A stretch of DNA of 64,000 nt from NCBI GenBank assembly GCA_016712145.1, contig JADJRO010000003.1:620001-684000 (forward strand), in the 5' to 3' direction. The notes under the pieces are model-generated. The model worked only from the letters and a program-made list of their open reading frames with translations. It had not been told where the DNA came from and did not search any database. The position numbers were made by a program, and so were the translations under genes. This document shows, piece by piece, positions 36,994 through 44,831 of this stretch; position 1 is the first letter of the stretch, and every line of letters starts with the position of its first letter. The DNA comes from Saprospiraceae bacterium (GTDB taxonomy: Bacteria > Bacteroidota > Bacteroidia > Chitinophagales > Saprospiraceae).

Positions 36994-37509
36994 TTGAAAA
37001 TAAACTGGCTATATTGGATTTTACTTCTGGTGACTTTGGTCACAATAAAACTCCTTTATGGTTGTGATGCTGAATGCATAAATAGAGTAAGCATTATTGG
37101 AACAGGAGCAACAATTGCGGGTTTGTTATTTGTATTTATTGAACAGTTTAAGATAAAATCAAATTTAAAAATATTAAAGACAACCACTTTTCAGAATCAT
37201 TTAATGTATGGGCTGCAAATTATAGAAATTATAGAGTGGCAGCTAAAATCTTCTCAAGACTATTTACTTATAGAGCATCTTTTTAAAAAAGTAGTCGAAA
37301 ATATTAGTGAATGTAAAAAATGTTGTGCAGAAGCAGATAGTAGAGAGATTAATGATTTGTCAGAAGAGGCAGCTAAATGGAATTCACGAATAGCAACAAA
37401 AGTATTTGTTGCATCGAGTCGATTTAATGATGTAAAATTTAATAATTATTTAAGAAAACTTAGATCTTTTATAATATCAAAAAGGCCTATATATGGAAAT
37501 GTCAGATAA
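36994..37509 (+). CDS. Transposon passenger: two-helix membrane protein
   Basis: 171 residues from TTG 36994, 16 bp after the small basic gene; no ATG is available nearby. Two membrane segments at about 5-23 (WILLLVTLVTIKLLYG) and 33-52 (VSIIGTGATIAGLLFVFIE), then a helical cytoplasmic part of about 115 residues with a CKKCC motif near 107-111. It resembles in shape small two-transmembrane effector proteins, but I recognise no family. Its end overlaps the next gene by 17 nt, so the two are translated together. Confidence 0.6.
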   Translation: MKINWLYWILLLVTLVTIKLLYGCDAECINRVSIIGTGATIAGLLFVFIEQFKIKSNLKILKTTTFQNHLMYGLQIIEIIEWQLKSSQDYLLIEHLFKKVVENISECKKCCAEADSREINDLSEEAAKWNSRIATKVFVASSRFNDVKFNNYLRKLRSFIISKRPIYGNVR

Positions 37510-37810
37510 AGAATATTTGGAAAAAAGAATTGAGTTAACCCAAAAGGGTTTAATGGATTGGGAATATAGCCCAGATCAAGAGTGTTTTTCATCAGGTAGC
37601 TCAGATGTTTTTTGTGCAATATGTGAAGCCGAGACAGAGAACGGAACAAAAGCATACGTTTATTGCGATACCGACGAGAATGGACTTTTATATGAAGATC
37701 CAATTAAATGTAAAGATGGAGACGCAAACTATGAAATAATACACCAATTATTTGATGTTGCTAAACAAAGTGCAGAACACAAAAAACCATCGGTTAGTAA
37801 TCATTCTTAA
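37493..37810 (+). CDS. Transposon passenger: small acidic soluble protein
   Basis: 105 residues from ATG 37493, starting inside the end of the 171-residue gene. Acidic, with five cysteines including FCAICEAE and a YVYCDTDENGLLYED segment that reads like a short beta-hairpin. No family recognised. The stop is 12 bp before the right inverted repeat. The overlapping pair (membrane protein then soluble partner) has the layout of effector/partner or toxin/neutraliser pairs; function is not shown by sequence. Confidence 0.6.
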   Translation: MEMSDKEYLEKRIELTQKGLMDWEYSPDQECFSSGSSDVFCAICEAETENGTKAYVYCDTDENGLLYEDPIKCKDGDANYEIIHQLFDVAKQSAEHKKPSVSNHS

Positions 37811-37822
37811 AATTGAAACCCT

Positions 37823-37848
37823 TCAGTGTAAATTCGTATATCATTACC
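37823..37848 (-). repeat. Right inverted repeat of the IS1595 transposon
   Basis: Reverse complement starts GGTAATGATATACG; followed directly by the second CTCGCGAG copy at 37849-37856. Confidence 0.93.
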
Positions 37849-37940
37849 CTCGCGAGGGGTTTTATGTTATTACCGAGTTCCTAAGAAAAAGATATTAAAA
37901 ATGAATTGAGTACAAAGATTATTCTTGGAAAAAACAAGGA

Positions 37941-38108
37941 TTAAATTTTTAAATATTTAATTACAGTATGACTGTTTTTTCCAATTAAAATTAGAATGTA
38001 AAAACCAGCTGGTAATTCATTTGTTTCTATTTTATCAATAATTTTGTTTAGTAAGTTATTTAGTACAGGTCTGCCGCCCATATCGAAAATAGTTAACCTG
38101 GAAGAACA
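37941..38108 (-). pseudogene. Isolated T9SS type A sorting-domain remnant
   Basis: The frame ending at 37941 encodes RLTIFDMGGRPVL, then LPAGFYILILI and HTVIKYLKI, which is the last 50-55 residues of a Por secretion domain. Upstream codons (to 38183) are hydrophobic and unlike a cargo protein. The gene body is missing. Located 92 bp outside the IS1595 right end. Confidence 0.6.
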
Positions 38109-38240
38109 AAAGTAATATAGTAAAAAAGTATAGGCGATTTTAATTAACATGTAATTACACCAGAAAGTACATGTTGTGAACAAAATTTCTTAAGCTACAT
38201 TATTATTTAGTACCGTTACTTTAAATGAAAATTACTTATA

Positions 38241-38795
38241 TTAATACTGCTCAACAGTTAAGGTTATTTTTGGGCATTCAGGATCAGATTGAGAAGGATC
38301 GCTGTAATTTGTTGCAAAACATCTCGGAGCACATCGAACTACTTCCGGGCAACACAAATTTGGATTCGATACTGTAATATCGACAAGTGAAATAGATACG
38401 TACTCTCCACAGTTAAATAAAGGCGGAAATAATTCTTCTAATAAGTATTCATTGTCTAACTCCATACATTCTTTAAAATCGCATGGATCATCATAAAACC
38501 AATTAAGATTAATTGAAGTATATGAATAGTAATCTTGTGGATTCAAAGGACATTGAATCGTGCCCGATGAAGTACAAGCTTGAAATGTAATATAGCTATT
38601 ATCAGAGAGATCTGTTAATTTAAATGTTGGGTTGGTTTCCCCATTTCTTAAAATGCATTTTATGGTAATTCCTCCGCAAGCATCCCTCTCAGTTAGACTT
38701 ATTTGCTTATTTGAATTTTCAATAATAACTGAATCTTCTTTACAGCAGAAGATTAAAATAAAATTAAACGAAAGGAATAATAAAAGCTTTTTCAT
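38241..38795 (-). CDS. Hypothetical cysteine-rich lipoprotein
   Basis: 184 residues from ATG 38795 with a lipoprotein-type signal (ILIFCC, lipid-attached Cys about 17 or 18). The mature part has many cysteines, including ITIKCILRNGETNPTF and NPNLCCPEVVRCAPRCF. No domain recognised. It probably sits in the outer membrane facing the periplasm or surface. Confidence 0.6.
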   Translation of the reverse strand: MKKLLLFLSFNFILIFCCKEDSVIIENSNKQISLTERDACGGITIKCILRNGETNPTFKLTDLSDNSYITFQACTSSGTIQCPLNPQDYYSYTSINLNWFYDDPCDFKECMELDNEYLLEELFPPLFNCGEYVSISLVDITVSNPNLCCPEVVRCAPRCFATNYSDPSQSDPECPKITLTVEQY

Positions 38796-39122
38796 AAATA
38801 AATTATTTTAAATAAAATTAATAGCATCAATTAAAAGTTACTATTTGAAACATATCTTGATTAATTGGAATTGTTTTACAAACATATTACAATTTGAATT
38901 GCAACATATACCAAATCGTACTTCACTTTATACTGTTTTTTTTTTTTTTTTGTAGAGATAAGTACTAGAAAGTAAGCTGCGCTATATTACATTGCAACTA
39001 CAACATGTACCATTTTTTATTTAAATTTGAATAAAATGAGCCTGTAAATTGGTTATGACATAGAAATTGATTCCATATTTGCCGGGATTTTAAATTTTAA
39101 CCAACCAATAAATATTTACATT
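38796..39122. other. Intergenic region with a long T tract
   Basis: No gene seen. A run of about 17 T at 38936-38952 is the longest homopolymer in the window; nothing else stands out. Confidence 0.4.
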
Positions 39123-39311
39123 ATGCCAGATTCATTTAGTACAACTACCGGTTCATTTATTCCCCTTTCTCAGGCCGAAGATATTGTCTCTGACTGGGTG
39201 GCCCTTCAAGAGGGAACTATATTTGTATTGGGACAAGTGCAAAGACAATATAATTACCAATTAAATTTGGTTTTTATTTTAAATACGATATATATGACCT
39301 GTATTTTATAA
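39123..39311 (+). pseudogene. Truncated start of a small-protein family
   Basis: 62 codons from ATG 39123. The first 35 residues (STTTGSFIPLSQAEDIVSDW) resemble in pattern the start of small Bacteroidota proteins such as the one at 49031-49408 (NCINLTSAEQMIQSY). The later residues look like random AT-rich translation, so the gene is probably cut off by a deletion near 39215. Confidence 0.35.
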
Positions 39312-39354
39312 ATTCGCAGTCTTTATTTGTAATCAAGCCAAAAGTTATAAAATT

Positions 39355-39664
39355 ATGTCTAAAAAGTATTTCCCAGTGCTTTTGTCAAAAGAAGGTGAGT
39401 TGTTAGCCTTAGCTCGGCTAGAACAAATTATAAAAAACAACATTTCTCCAATAATAGAAGTATCCAGATATATTCATTGAAAACCAAGAAATAAATAGAG
39501 CAAAGAGCAGGCAAGAGAGAGAGAAGAGATTAAATAGGGTTATCACTCCTCGAAATGTAACATTAAAAAACCCTTTGGAAACAATGCTTACAACACATTG
39601 GCATTTCGATCAAAATCAAATATTATTAGATTTTAAACATTGGACCAAGATCTTCAAACTATGA
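39355..39664 (+). pseudogene. Decayed gene similar to the phage Beta-protein family, frameshifted and truncated
   Basis: ATG 39355 opens MSKKYFPVLLSKEGELLALA then PIIEVSR, the typical N-terminus of the Beta_protein family (PF14350), and stops at 39480. One base later, in the next frame, the protein continues as RVITPRNVTLKNP, LTTHWHFDQNQILLDF and ends at TGA 39662-39664. The family is usually about 350 residues, so two thirds are lost. Family assignment is from memory of the motif 'P.L..K.GE..AL ... I.P..E'. Confidence 0.55.
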
Positions 39665-39916
39665 AGAAAAGGTAAAGTTTGAAGGCAAATTCATTGACAT
39701 AGTTAAGATGTCGGTGAAGGACGCTGAAAAGAAGGCCAAAAAGCCAGAATAAAAAAAATGCACCCCATTTTTATAATCAAAATACCTTGTCCCAACACAT
39801 ATATAGTTCCCCTTGCTATCCATAGGCACAGTTGAATTAGCTATCAATGGAACTGATTTATTTTATTTTCATTACATAGAAAAGAATTTATTTAATAGCT
39901 CAAGCAATAGTTAAAT
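39665..39916. other. Gene graveyard between Beta-protein remnant and terminator
   Basis: On the plus strand the third frame reads NYEEKVKFEGKFIDIV ... KDAEKKAKKPE with a stop at 39750-39752, which looks like the tail of another small protein. On the minus strand 39760-39847 reads VPMDSKGNYICVGTRYFDY, again protein-like but without a gene around it. Confidence 0.3.
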
Positions 39917-39957
39917 AAAAAAAACCTATCTAGATAATATTTATCTTGATAGGTTTT
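39917..39957 (-). terminator. Terminator of the 41311-39962 operon
   Basis: Long stem AAAACCTATC.AGATAA / TTATCT.GATAGGTTTT (39921-39957, one mismatch) followed on the minus strand by a T tract. It starts 5 nt after the stop of the 43-residue gene. Confidence 0.85.
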
Positions 39958-39961
39958 GTAA

Positions 39962-40093
39962 TTAGTCTTCCCAAGTCGTTTCTTTATTTTTATTAAACTT
40001 CTTTTGACCAAGTTTGGCAAAATATACGACCAAAAACCCAAGTAAAACCCAATAAAGCAACTCGCGAACGAACTCAAGAAATAGAGAATACAT
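39962..40093 (-). CDS. 43-residue single-helix membrane protein
   Basis: ATG 40093 to TAA 39962-39964. One membrane segment (ELLYWVLLGFLVVYFAKL, residues about 11-28) followed by a basic then acidic tail (KKFNKNKETTWED). Coding status is supported by the strong terminator that begins 5 nt after its stop and by the same-strand genes upstream. Function unknown; last gene of a three-gene group (40706-41311, 40203-40685, this one). Confidence 0.6.
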   Translation of the reverse strand: MYSLFLEFVRELLYWVLLGFLVVYFAKLGQKKFNKNKETTWED

Positions 40094-40202
40094 AAAAGTT
40101 ATTATTTAATTATTACTAAGAAATATATCTTAAAAGATGTTAACATATAATTATTAAGTAATCAATTAATAATATTACCTTTATCAGGTTTAATAAAGTA
40201 AA

Positions 40203-40685
40203 TTAGTCTATTCTTAAAGAATTAACTAATTCTTCAACAAGAATTTTATTAGTTAATTTTAAATCTATAAATTGAATAAAGCTTGTATTTATAGAATTAA
40301 TTTTAAGACAATTAGTTGTATAATCAATTGTAAGTTTATTTCCCCAAGACCAAAAAGTCATAGGTATTTGAATTTCATAATATAATTCGTTGCTACTTTT
40401 TTTCTTATTCAGTAAATAATAATTATGAATGTTAATATAAGTATCAATTTTCTTTTCAATACTTAAAAAGTCATAGTCAGTCGATATTAAAGCTTTTGTG
40501 AATAAGAACGATCTAGCAAATTTAACAGAACCTTTAAAAAAAAGACTAATAAGAAATATGATTCCAATAATGATTAATGTGATTATTAACGAATTGTAAT
40601 TTATATCTGTTTTATTTGTATTCAATAAATATTCTAATCCCAAAACCGATAGTGAGCTTACTATTATATAAAAAATAAATTTCAT
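40203..40685 (-). CDS. Two-helix membrane protein of unknown function
   Basis: 160 residues from ATG 40685. Membrane segments at about 2-20 (FIFYIIVSSLSVLGLEYLL) and 32-51 (LIITLIIIGIIFLISLFF), then a soluble domain of about 105 residues with a PMTFWSWGNKLTI strand pair. No family recognised. It starts 20 bp after the stop of the glycine-rich-tail protein. It could be an immunity or partner protein for it; that is inference from order. Confidence 0.6.
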   Translation of the reverse strand: MKFIFYIIVSSLSVLGLEYLLNTNKTDINYNSLIITLIIIGIIFLISLFFKGSVKFARSFLFTKALISTDYDFLSIEKKIDTYINIHNYYLLNKKKSSNELYYEIQIPMTFWSWGNKLTIDYTTNCLKINSINTSFIQFIDLKLTNKILVEELVNSLRID

Positions 40686-40705
40686 ATATTTTATTAATTC
40701 AATAA

Positions 40706-41311
40706 TTATTCACCAAATGCGTTGTTCATAGAATTGCCTAGAGCTCCCGTAGTGGCACCTGCGGCTGCTCCAGCTGGCCCAAAAAACGCACCTCCAAGTG
40801 CGCCACTCCATGCTCCAATAAAATCAGATTTCAAAATTAAAGCCCATCTCGGGGTTCTGGTTTCAAAATTTCCTTGTAATTCAATTAAATCTTCAGTTAA
40901 TTCCAAATAACCTGATCCACAACCCGATTCTGGGTACCAAAGATAAGTTGAATATTTAATAGTTGCAAGTCCAGAAAAGTATAATATTGAATCAAGTGAA
41001 TTATTAAATGAGGGTGGGTTATTTTCCAAATCTTTATACGCATCAATACGGTCTTCCAAACTAAGCTCAGAATCATGTATTTCGACTATGTCATCATGCA
41101 AATCATCAAGATAAGTTGCTCTATTTGAAACAGTTACTTCAGGAGAGGTTAAATATATTGAATCTAATTTATTGCATGTTATATTAAAAGTTGAAGGAAG
41201 TGAAAACCAATTTGGAAGATAAGTAAATGTATAATCCAATGCTAATTCGCACAACATTTCATGAGAAAATGATGAAATGTTGTTATTAATGAAGGAATCG
41301 ACTATATGCAT
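40706..41311 (-). CDS. Unknown protein with bacteriocin-like glycine-rich tail
   Basis: 201 residues from ATG 41311, without a signal peptide. Residues 1-160 are acidic and contain no motif I know. Residues about 165-201 change abruptly to a glycine/alanine-rich hydrophobic tail with repeated GxxxG spacing (GALGGAFFGPAGAAAGA), as in class II bacteriocins and membrane-inserting tails. Upstream DNA shows no in-frame extension with a better start, but an N-terminal truncation cannot be excluded. First gene of the operon ending at the 39917 terminator. Confidence 0.6.
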   Translation of the reverse strand: MHIVDSFINNNISSFSHEMLCELALDYTFTYLPNWFSLPSTFNITCNKLDSIYLTSPEVTVSNRATYLDDLHDDIVEIHDSELSLEDRIDAYKDLENNPPSFNNSLDSILYFSGLATIKYSTYLWYPESGCGSGYLELTEDLIELQGNFETRTPRWALILKSDFIGAWSGALGGAFFGPAGAAAGATTGALGNSMNNAFGE

Positions 41312-41638
41312 TATATAGTAGTTATGAAATACTCCAACACAATCAAGTAAAATATTGATTGCTATTAATTTGGCATTTCGATGAATTCTACTGCATTAGC
41401 CTTCTTGTTCAATCAATTGCTTAACCGATTTAACTGAGAATGCCTACCAGATCCTAGGATATTTGAAAGTAATGACTAAACTGTTGCCACTGGAATCGTT
41501 TCCAATAAATCTGATTCCTCTATTTATCAAGATTTTGACAGAATCTATAAGGTAATATTGAATAAATTTGAAACGAGAACACCGCCCTTAAATCACAATA
41601 ATTCCATTTTAAACGTTTTTCTGGTAATTTTGAGCGAT
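41312..41638. other. Divergent intergenic region
   Basis: About 330 bp between the minus-strand operon and the plus-strand barrel gene. I see no gene; the in-frame extension of the barrel gene back to 41558 is not used because the signal peptide begins at 41639. Confidence 0.4.
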
Positions 41639-42388
41639 ATGAATCGGATCATACTATTTTTTTGCTTTGCATGTTGGCTTCAATCCAGTGAACTGCTTGC
41701 CCAGGAAAAGCCGGCTTTATTATTGGATTTTAATTATGGAATCGGGCTTCCTTTACAAGATTTATCGGAACGATTTGGGAATCATCTGGTTCTTGGAGCC
41801 GGAGCTACCTATCAACCCACCAGAAATTGGATTAATTTTGGAGCCAAGTTTAGTTACTTTTTTGGCAGTCAGGTAGATGAAAATGTACTTAAGCCCTTTC
41901 AAACTTCATATGAAGGTTTGTTGATTGGTTCAGACCAGTATTTAAGTGAACTGAAACTTCGGGAGCGTGGGTATTTTATCCAACTGTATTTTGGTGGTCT
42001 GGTTTCCATCGGGAGTCAGGAAAAAGCACGACAAAGTTTAAAAGTGCAATTGGGTGCTGGTTTTATTCAACACCACATTCGGTTTGTCGATGATGCGCGG
42101 GCACTGAATCAATTCACAACCGATTACCTGCAAGGTTTGGATCGATTGAGCAATGGATTTGCAATAATTCCATTTATTGGTTATGAATACATTTCAAGAA
42201 AAAACTGGCTATCGTTTTACAGTGGGATAGAACCCGTTTTTGGATTTACAAAAAATCAAAGGAAATTAAATTACGATACCAATCAATCAGAATATGGCAT
42301 CAACCGAAATGATTTTTTAATCAATTTCAAAATGGGTATTTATTTGCCATTTTATTTGGGAAATACCGGTGAGGAAATTGAATATTAA
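41639..42388 (+). CDS. Outer-membrane beta-barrel protein
   Basis: 249 residues from ATG 41639, which places the signal peptide (ILFFCFACWLQSS ... LLAQ) at the N-terminus; the frame extends 27 codons further upstream without function. Alternating strands typical of an eight- to ten-stranded barrel follow: FNYGIGLPL, HLVLGAGATYQP, NFGAKFSYFFG, FAIIPFIGYEYI, FLINFKMGIYLPF. No specific family beyond OMP_b-brl. It is separated from kdtA by a repeat-containing spacer. Confidence 0.72.
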   Translation: MNRIILFFCFACWLQSSELLAQEKPALLLDFNYGIGLPLQDLSERFGNHLVLGAGATYQPTRNWINFGAKFSYFFGSQVDENVLKPFQTSYEGLLIGSDQYLSELKLRERGYFIQLYFGGLVSIGSQEKARQSLKVQLGAGFIQHHIRFVDDARALNQFTTDYLQGLDRLSNGFAIIPFIGYEYISRKNWLSFYSGIEPVFGFTKNQRKLNYDTNQSEYGINRNDFLINFKMGIYLPFYLGNTGEEIEY

Positions 42389-42423
42389 TTTATATGCAGG
42401 GTAAACGATTTATTATCTTAATT

Positions 42424-42495
42424 CATCCTGCAAGTAAGCAGGATGTACGCAGCGCCCTCATAATTCGTAATTCTTAATTCTTAATTCTTAATTCT
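42424..42495. repeat. Hairpin plus TTAATTC tandem repeat
   Basis: Perfect 8-bp stem CATCCTGC / GCAGGATG (42424-42431, 42438-42445), then ATTCGTAATTC and three TTAATTC units (42461-42495). Related ATTCGTAATTC copies occur at 50440-50545. The hairpin lacks a T tail, so it is not a clear terminator. Confidence 0.65.
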
Positions 42496-42511
42496 CCACC
42501 TTCCACCTTCC

Positions 42512-43753
42512 ATGTACCTTCTTTATCGCCATCTAATTCCAGTTTATTTTTTAGTGCTGCGCATGGCAGCCTGGTTTAGAACAGATGCTAAGGAATGGGT
42601 TGAAGGACGAAAAAATTGGAAGCGCGATTTAGTTCAATTTACAGAAATCAATCCGTTGCCAAATTCCAAACGCATTTGGATGCATGTAGCATCTTTGGGT
42701 GAGTTTGAGCAGGGCCGGGTTCTTTTAGAGTCTATTCGTTTAAAACATCCGGAACACCAGATTGTATTGAGTTTTTTTTCACCATCGGGTTACAACAAAC
42801 AAAGCAAGTACGACAAAGTAGATTATGTGTGTTATTTCCCATCAGACTGTTATTGGGAAATTCGTGATTTTATAACATGCTTAAACCCAACATTGGTTTT
42901 GTTTGTAAAGTATGATTTTTGGTTTAATTGTCTCGACGTACTTCATCAAAGAAAAATTCCATTTTGCTTTGTGTCCATGATTTTGAGACCGGATCATTTT
43001 TTATTAAATTCATTAAATGCTTCTTTGTTAAATAAACTTAAGCCGGCCCAACAATTGTTTTTACAAAATGAAGAAACCTATAATTTATTAAAGGACAAAT
43101 CATTTTCAAACATCCAAATAGCAGGAGATACCAGATGGGATCGTGTGGATCAAATTGCCCGGGAAAATAAACCCATACCTGGGATGCATTTTTTTGGTGA
43201 ATCAGAAAAAATTTGGATAGCTGGGAGTATTTGGTCACATGATTTAAGCATATTACGCGAGGGTATGTTTGAATCCATTAAATCCGGATGGAAAATTATT
43301 TTAGTTCCCCATAAAACGGATGAAGAAAGTATTCAATTCATTGAAACCAATTTTTCAAATCAAACGATTCGATACAGTCAACTGAATTTTAAAACAACAG
43401 TTCCGATTCTCATTATGGATCAAATCGGATATTTAGCTGCTTTGTATCGCTTTGCGCAATTCGCCTATATTGGAGGTGGATTTGGCGCTGGAATTCACAA
43501 CATTCTGGAAGCATTAATTTATAAAATACCTGTTTGTTTTGGACCAAAATTTCACAAGTTTCCGGAGGCTGGTCAAAGTATAAAAAGCGGAATGGGTTTT
43601 GTAATTAATTCATCCAGGGATTTTGTTGAATTTGTCCATAGTCAAGCCCAGCAAAAAAATGAAGACAAGACCCATTTTGATGCTTATTTTGTGGAAAATC
43701 TAGGTGCTAGCACGCGCATTTATGACTATTTGAAAGAAAATGAACTGGTTTGA
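42512..43753 (+). CDS. waaA: 3-deoxy-D-manno-octulosonate (Kdo) transferase
   Basis: 413 residues. N-terminal membrane anchor (about 3-18), then the Kdo-transferase domain with WMHVASLGEFEQGRVL containing the catalytic glutamate, FFSPSGY, and FVKYDFWFN. The C-terminal half has FAQFAYIGGGFGAGIHNILEALIY, the GT30 donor site. It adds Kdo to lipid A precursor at the inner membrane. The following heptose kinase frame overlaps its stop (TTGA, 43750-43753), so the two lipopolysaccharide inner-core genes are translationally coupled. Confidence 0.94.
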   Translation: MYLLYRHLIPVYFLVLRMAAWFRTDAKEWVEGRKNWKRDLVQFTEINPLPNSKRIWMHVASLGEFEQGRVLLESIRLKHPEHQIVLSFFSPSGYNKQSKYDKVDYVCYFPSDCYWEIRDFITCLNPTLVLFVKYDFWFNCLDVLHQRKIPFCFVSMILRPDHFLLNSLNASLLNKLKPAQQLFLQNEETYNLLKDKSFSNIQIAGDTRWDRVDQIARENKPIPGMHFFGESEKIWIAGSIWSHDLSILREGMFESIKSGWKIILVPHKTDEESIQFIETNFSNQTIRYSQLNFKTTVPILIMDQIGYLAALYRFAQFAYIGGGFGAGIHNILEALIYKIPVCFGPKFHKFPEAGQSIKSGMGFVINSSRDFVEFVHSQAQQKNEDKTHFDAYFVENLGASTRIYDYLKENELV

Positions 43754-44745
43754 AAAAGTTTGAAATTGAAATCGGTCAAATGCAAAAAGACCATAAAGAC
43801 CTCCATATTTTAGTATTGGGAGATATTATGATCGATCGCTACATGAGGGGTCAAGCCACCCGAATTTCACCAGAGGCACCGGTTCCAGTGGTCTTGTGGA
43901 AGGAAACGGAAAACAAATTGGGAGGTGCGTCCAATGTCGTAGCCAATTTAAAATCTATGGGTTGTAAAACCAGTTTGATGGGTCTTTGTGGGGAAGATGC
44001 GGATGGCTTAATTCTGGAGGGTTTATTGAAAGCAATTGCCTGTGACCAATTGTATTTAGTAAAAGATCCAAAAAGGCCAACCACCGTTAAAACCCGAATC
44101 GTAGCAGACCAACACCAGATTGTACGGGTAGATCAGGAGACTGAGGCAGAAATTGGAAAAGACATCCAGGAACATTGTTTACAATCCTTGTATTCAATTT
44201 TAAAAAACCAGGACGTTAAAGTATTGATATTACAGGACTACAATAAAGGATTTTTAAATAAGGACTGGATCGCTCGAATTATTGAAATGGCACGCTTGCA
44301 AGGGGTCAAAGTGGTTGTCGATCCTAAAAAAAATCATTTTTTTGATTACAAAGGGGTTCATTTATTTAAACCCAATTTGAGGGAAGCCGTACAGGCAACG
44401 GAATGGGTCTCCAAACACCATGACGACCTTCCTCATTTATCTAAATTCTTGAAAAACAAGTTGTTATGTGATAAAGTGATGATCACATTGGCAGCTGATG
44501 GCATTTGGATTGATGGAAAAAATAAAGGACAGATTTACAAAACAAGGCCCCGGAAAGTTGCGGATGTCAGCGGAGCTGGAGATACTGTCATCAGCCTGGC
44601 AGCGATTTGCGCTGCTTATTCGTTATCAGATGAGTTTATGGCAGTTTGCTGTAATATTGGCGGAGGTCAGGTCTGTGAGCGGTCGGGTGTGATTCCAGTT
44701 CGGAAAGACGAATTACTAAAAGAACTGGAAGAGATTATCTGCTAA
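43750..44745 (+). CDS. rfaE1: D-glycero-beta-D-manno-heptose-7-phosphate kinase
   Basis: 331 residues from TTG 43750, which overlaps the waaA stop; ATG 43780 is an alternative start ten codons in. PfkB/ribokinase fold: GDIMIDRYMRG, then RISPEAPVPVV and LGGASNVVANL, which are diagnostic of the RfaE/HldE kinase domain. The catalytic loop is DVSGAGDTVISLAA. It phosphorylates heptose 7-phosphate to the 1,7-bisphosphate. The adenylyltransferase half of bifunctional HldE is absent, so a separate rfaE2 must exist elsewhere. Confidence 0.92.
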   Translation: MKKFEIEIGQMQKDHKDLHILVLGDIMIDRYMRGQATRISPEAPVPVVLWKETENKLGGASNVVANLKSMGCKTSLMGLCGEDADGLILEGLLKAIACDQLYLVKDPKRPTTVKTRIVADQHQIVRVDQETEAEIGKDIQEHCLQSLYSILKNQDVKVLILQDYNKGFLNKDWIARIIEMARLQGVKVVVDPKKNHFFDYKGVHLFKPNLREAVQATEWVSKHHDDLPHLSKFLKNKLLCDKVMITLAADGIWIDGKNKGQIYKTRPRKVADVSGAGDTVISLAAICAAYSLSDEFMAVCCNIGGGQVCERSGVIPVRKDELLKELEEIIC

Positions 44746-44774
44746 AAATCGACCAATTATATAATACGGTTTTA

Positions 44775-44782
44775 TATATTTG
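44775..44782 (+). promoter_or_regulatory. Candidate -7 element of the 44832 gene
   Basis: TATATTTG is a full TAnnTTTG match 50 bp before ATG 44832, giving a leader of about 40 nt. The -33 element is not evident. Confidence 0.4.
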
Positions 44783-44831
44783 TGGGCTTTTTTGAAAAAA
44801 ATTTATTCACAATCATCAATTTTCAGAATTT

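Larger units (their letters stand above)
34963..37848 (+). mobile_element. IS1595-family transposon with passenger genes
   Basis: 2886-bp element. Its ends are 26-bp inverted repeats with two mismatches, starting GG[C/T]AATGATATACGAAT. It is flanked by a perfect, self-complementary 8-bp duplication CTCGCGAG at 34955-34962 and 37849-37856. Eight-bp duplications and GG-starting ends fit the IS1595 family, as does the ISXO2-like transposase at 35903-36844. An IS1595 element needs about 1 kb, so nearly 2 kb is cargo: a 259-residue membrane protein (minus), a 47-residue basic protein, a 171-residue membrane protein and a 105-residue acidic protein. Terminal-like TGTAAATTT motifs recur upstream of the transposase (about 35850-35902). 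Confidence 0.95.

Noticed and set aside
39659..39847. 62-codon minus-strand ORF
   Set aside because: Only its first half looks protein-like and it has no gene context; treated as a remnant.
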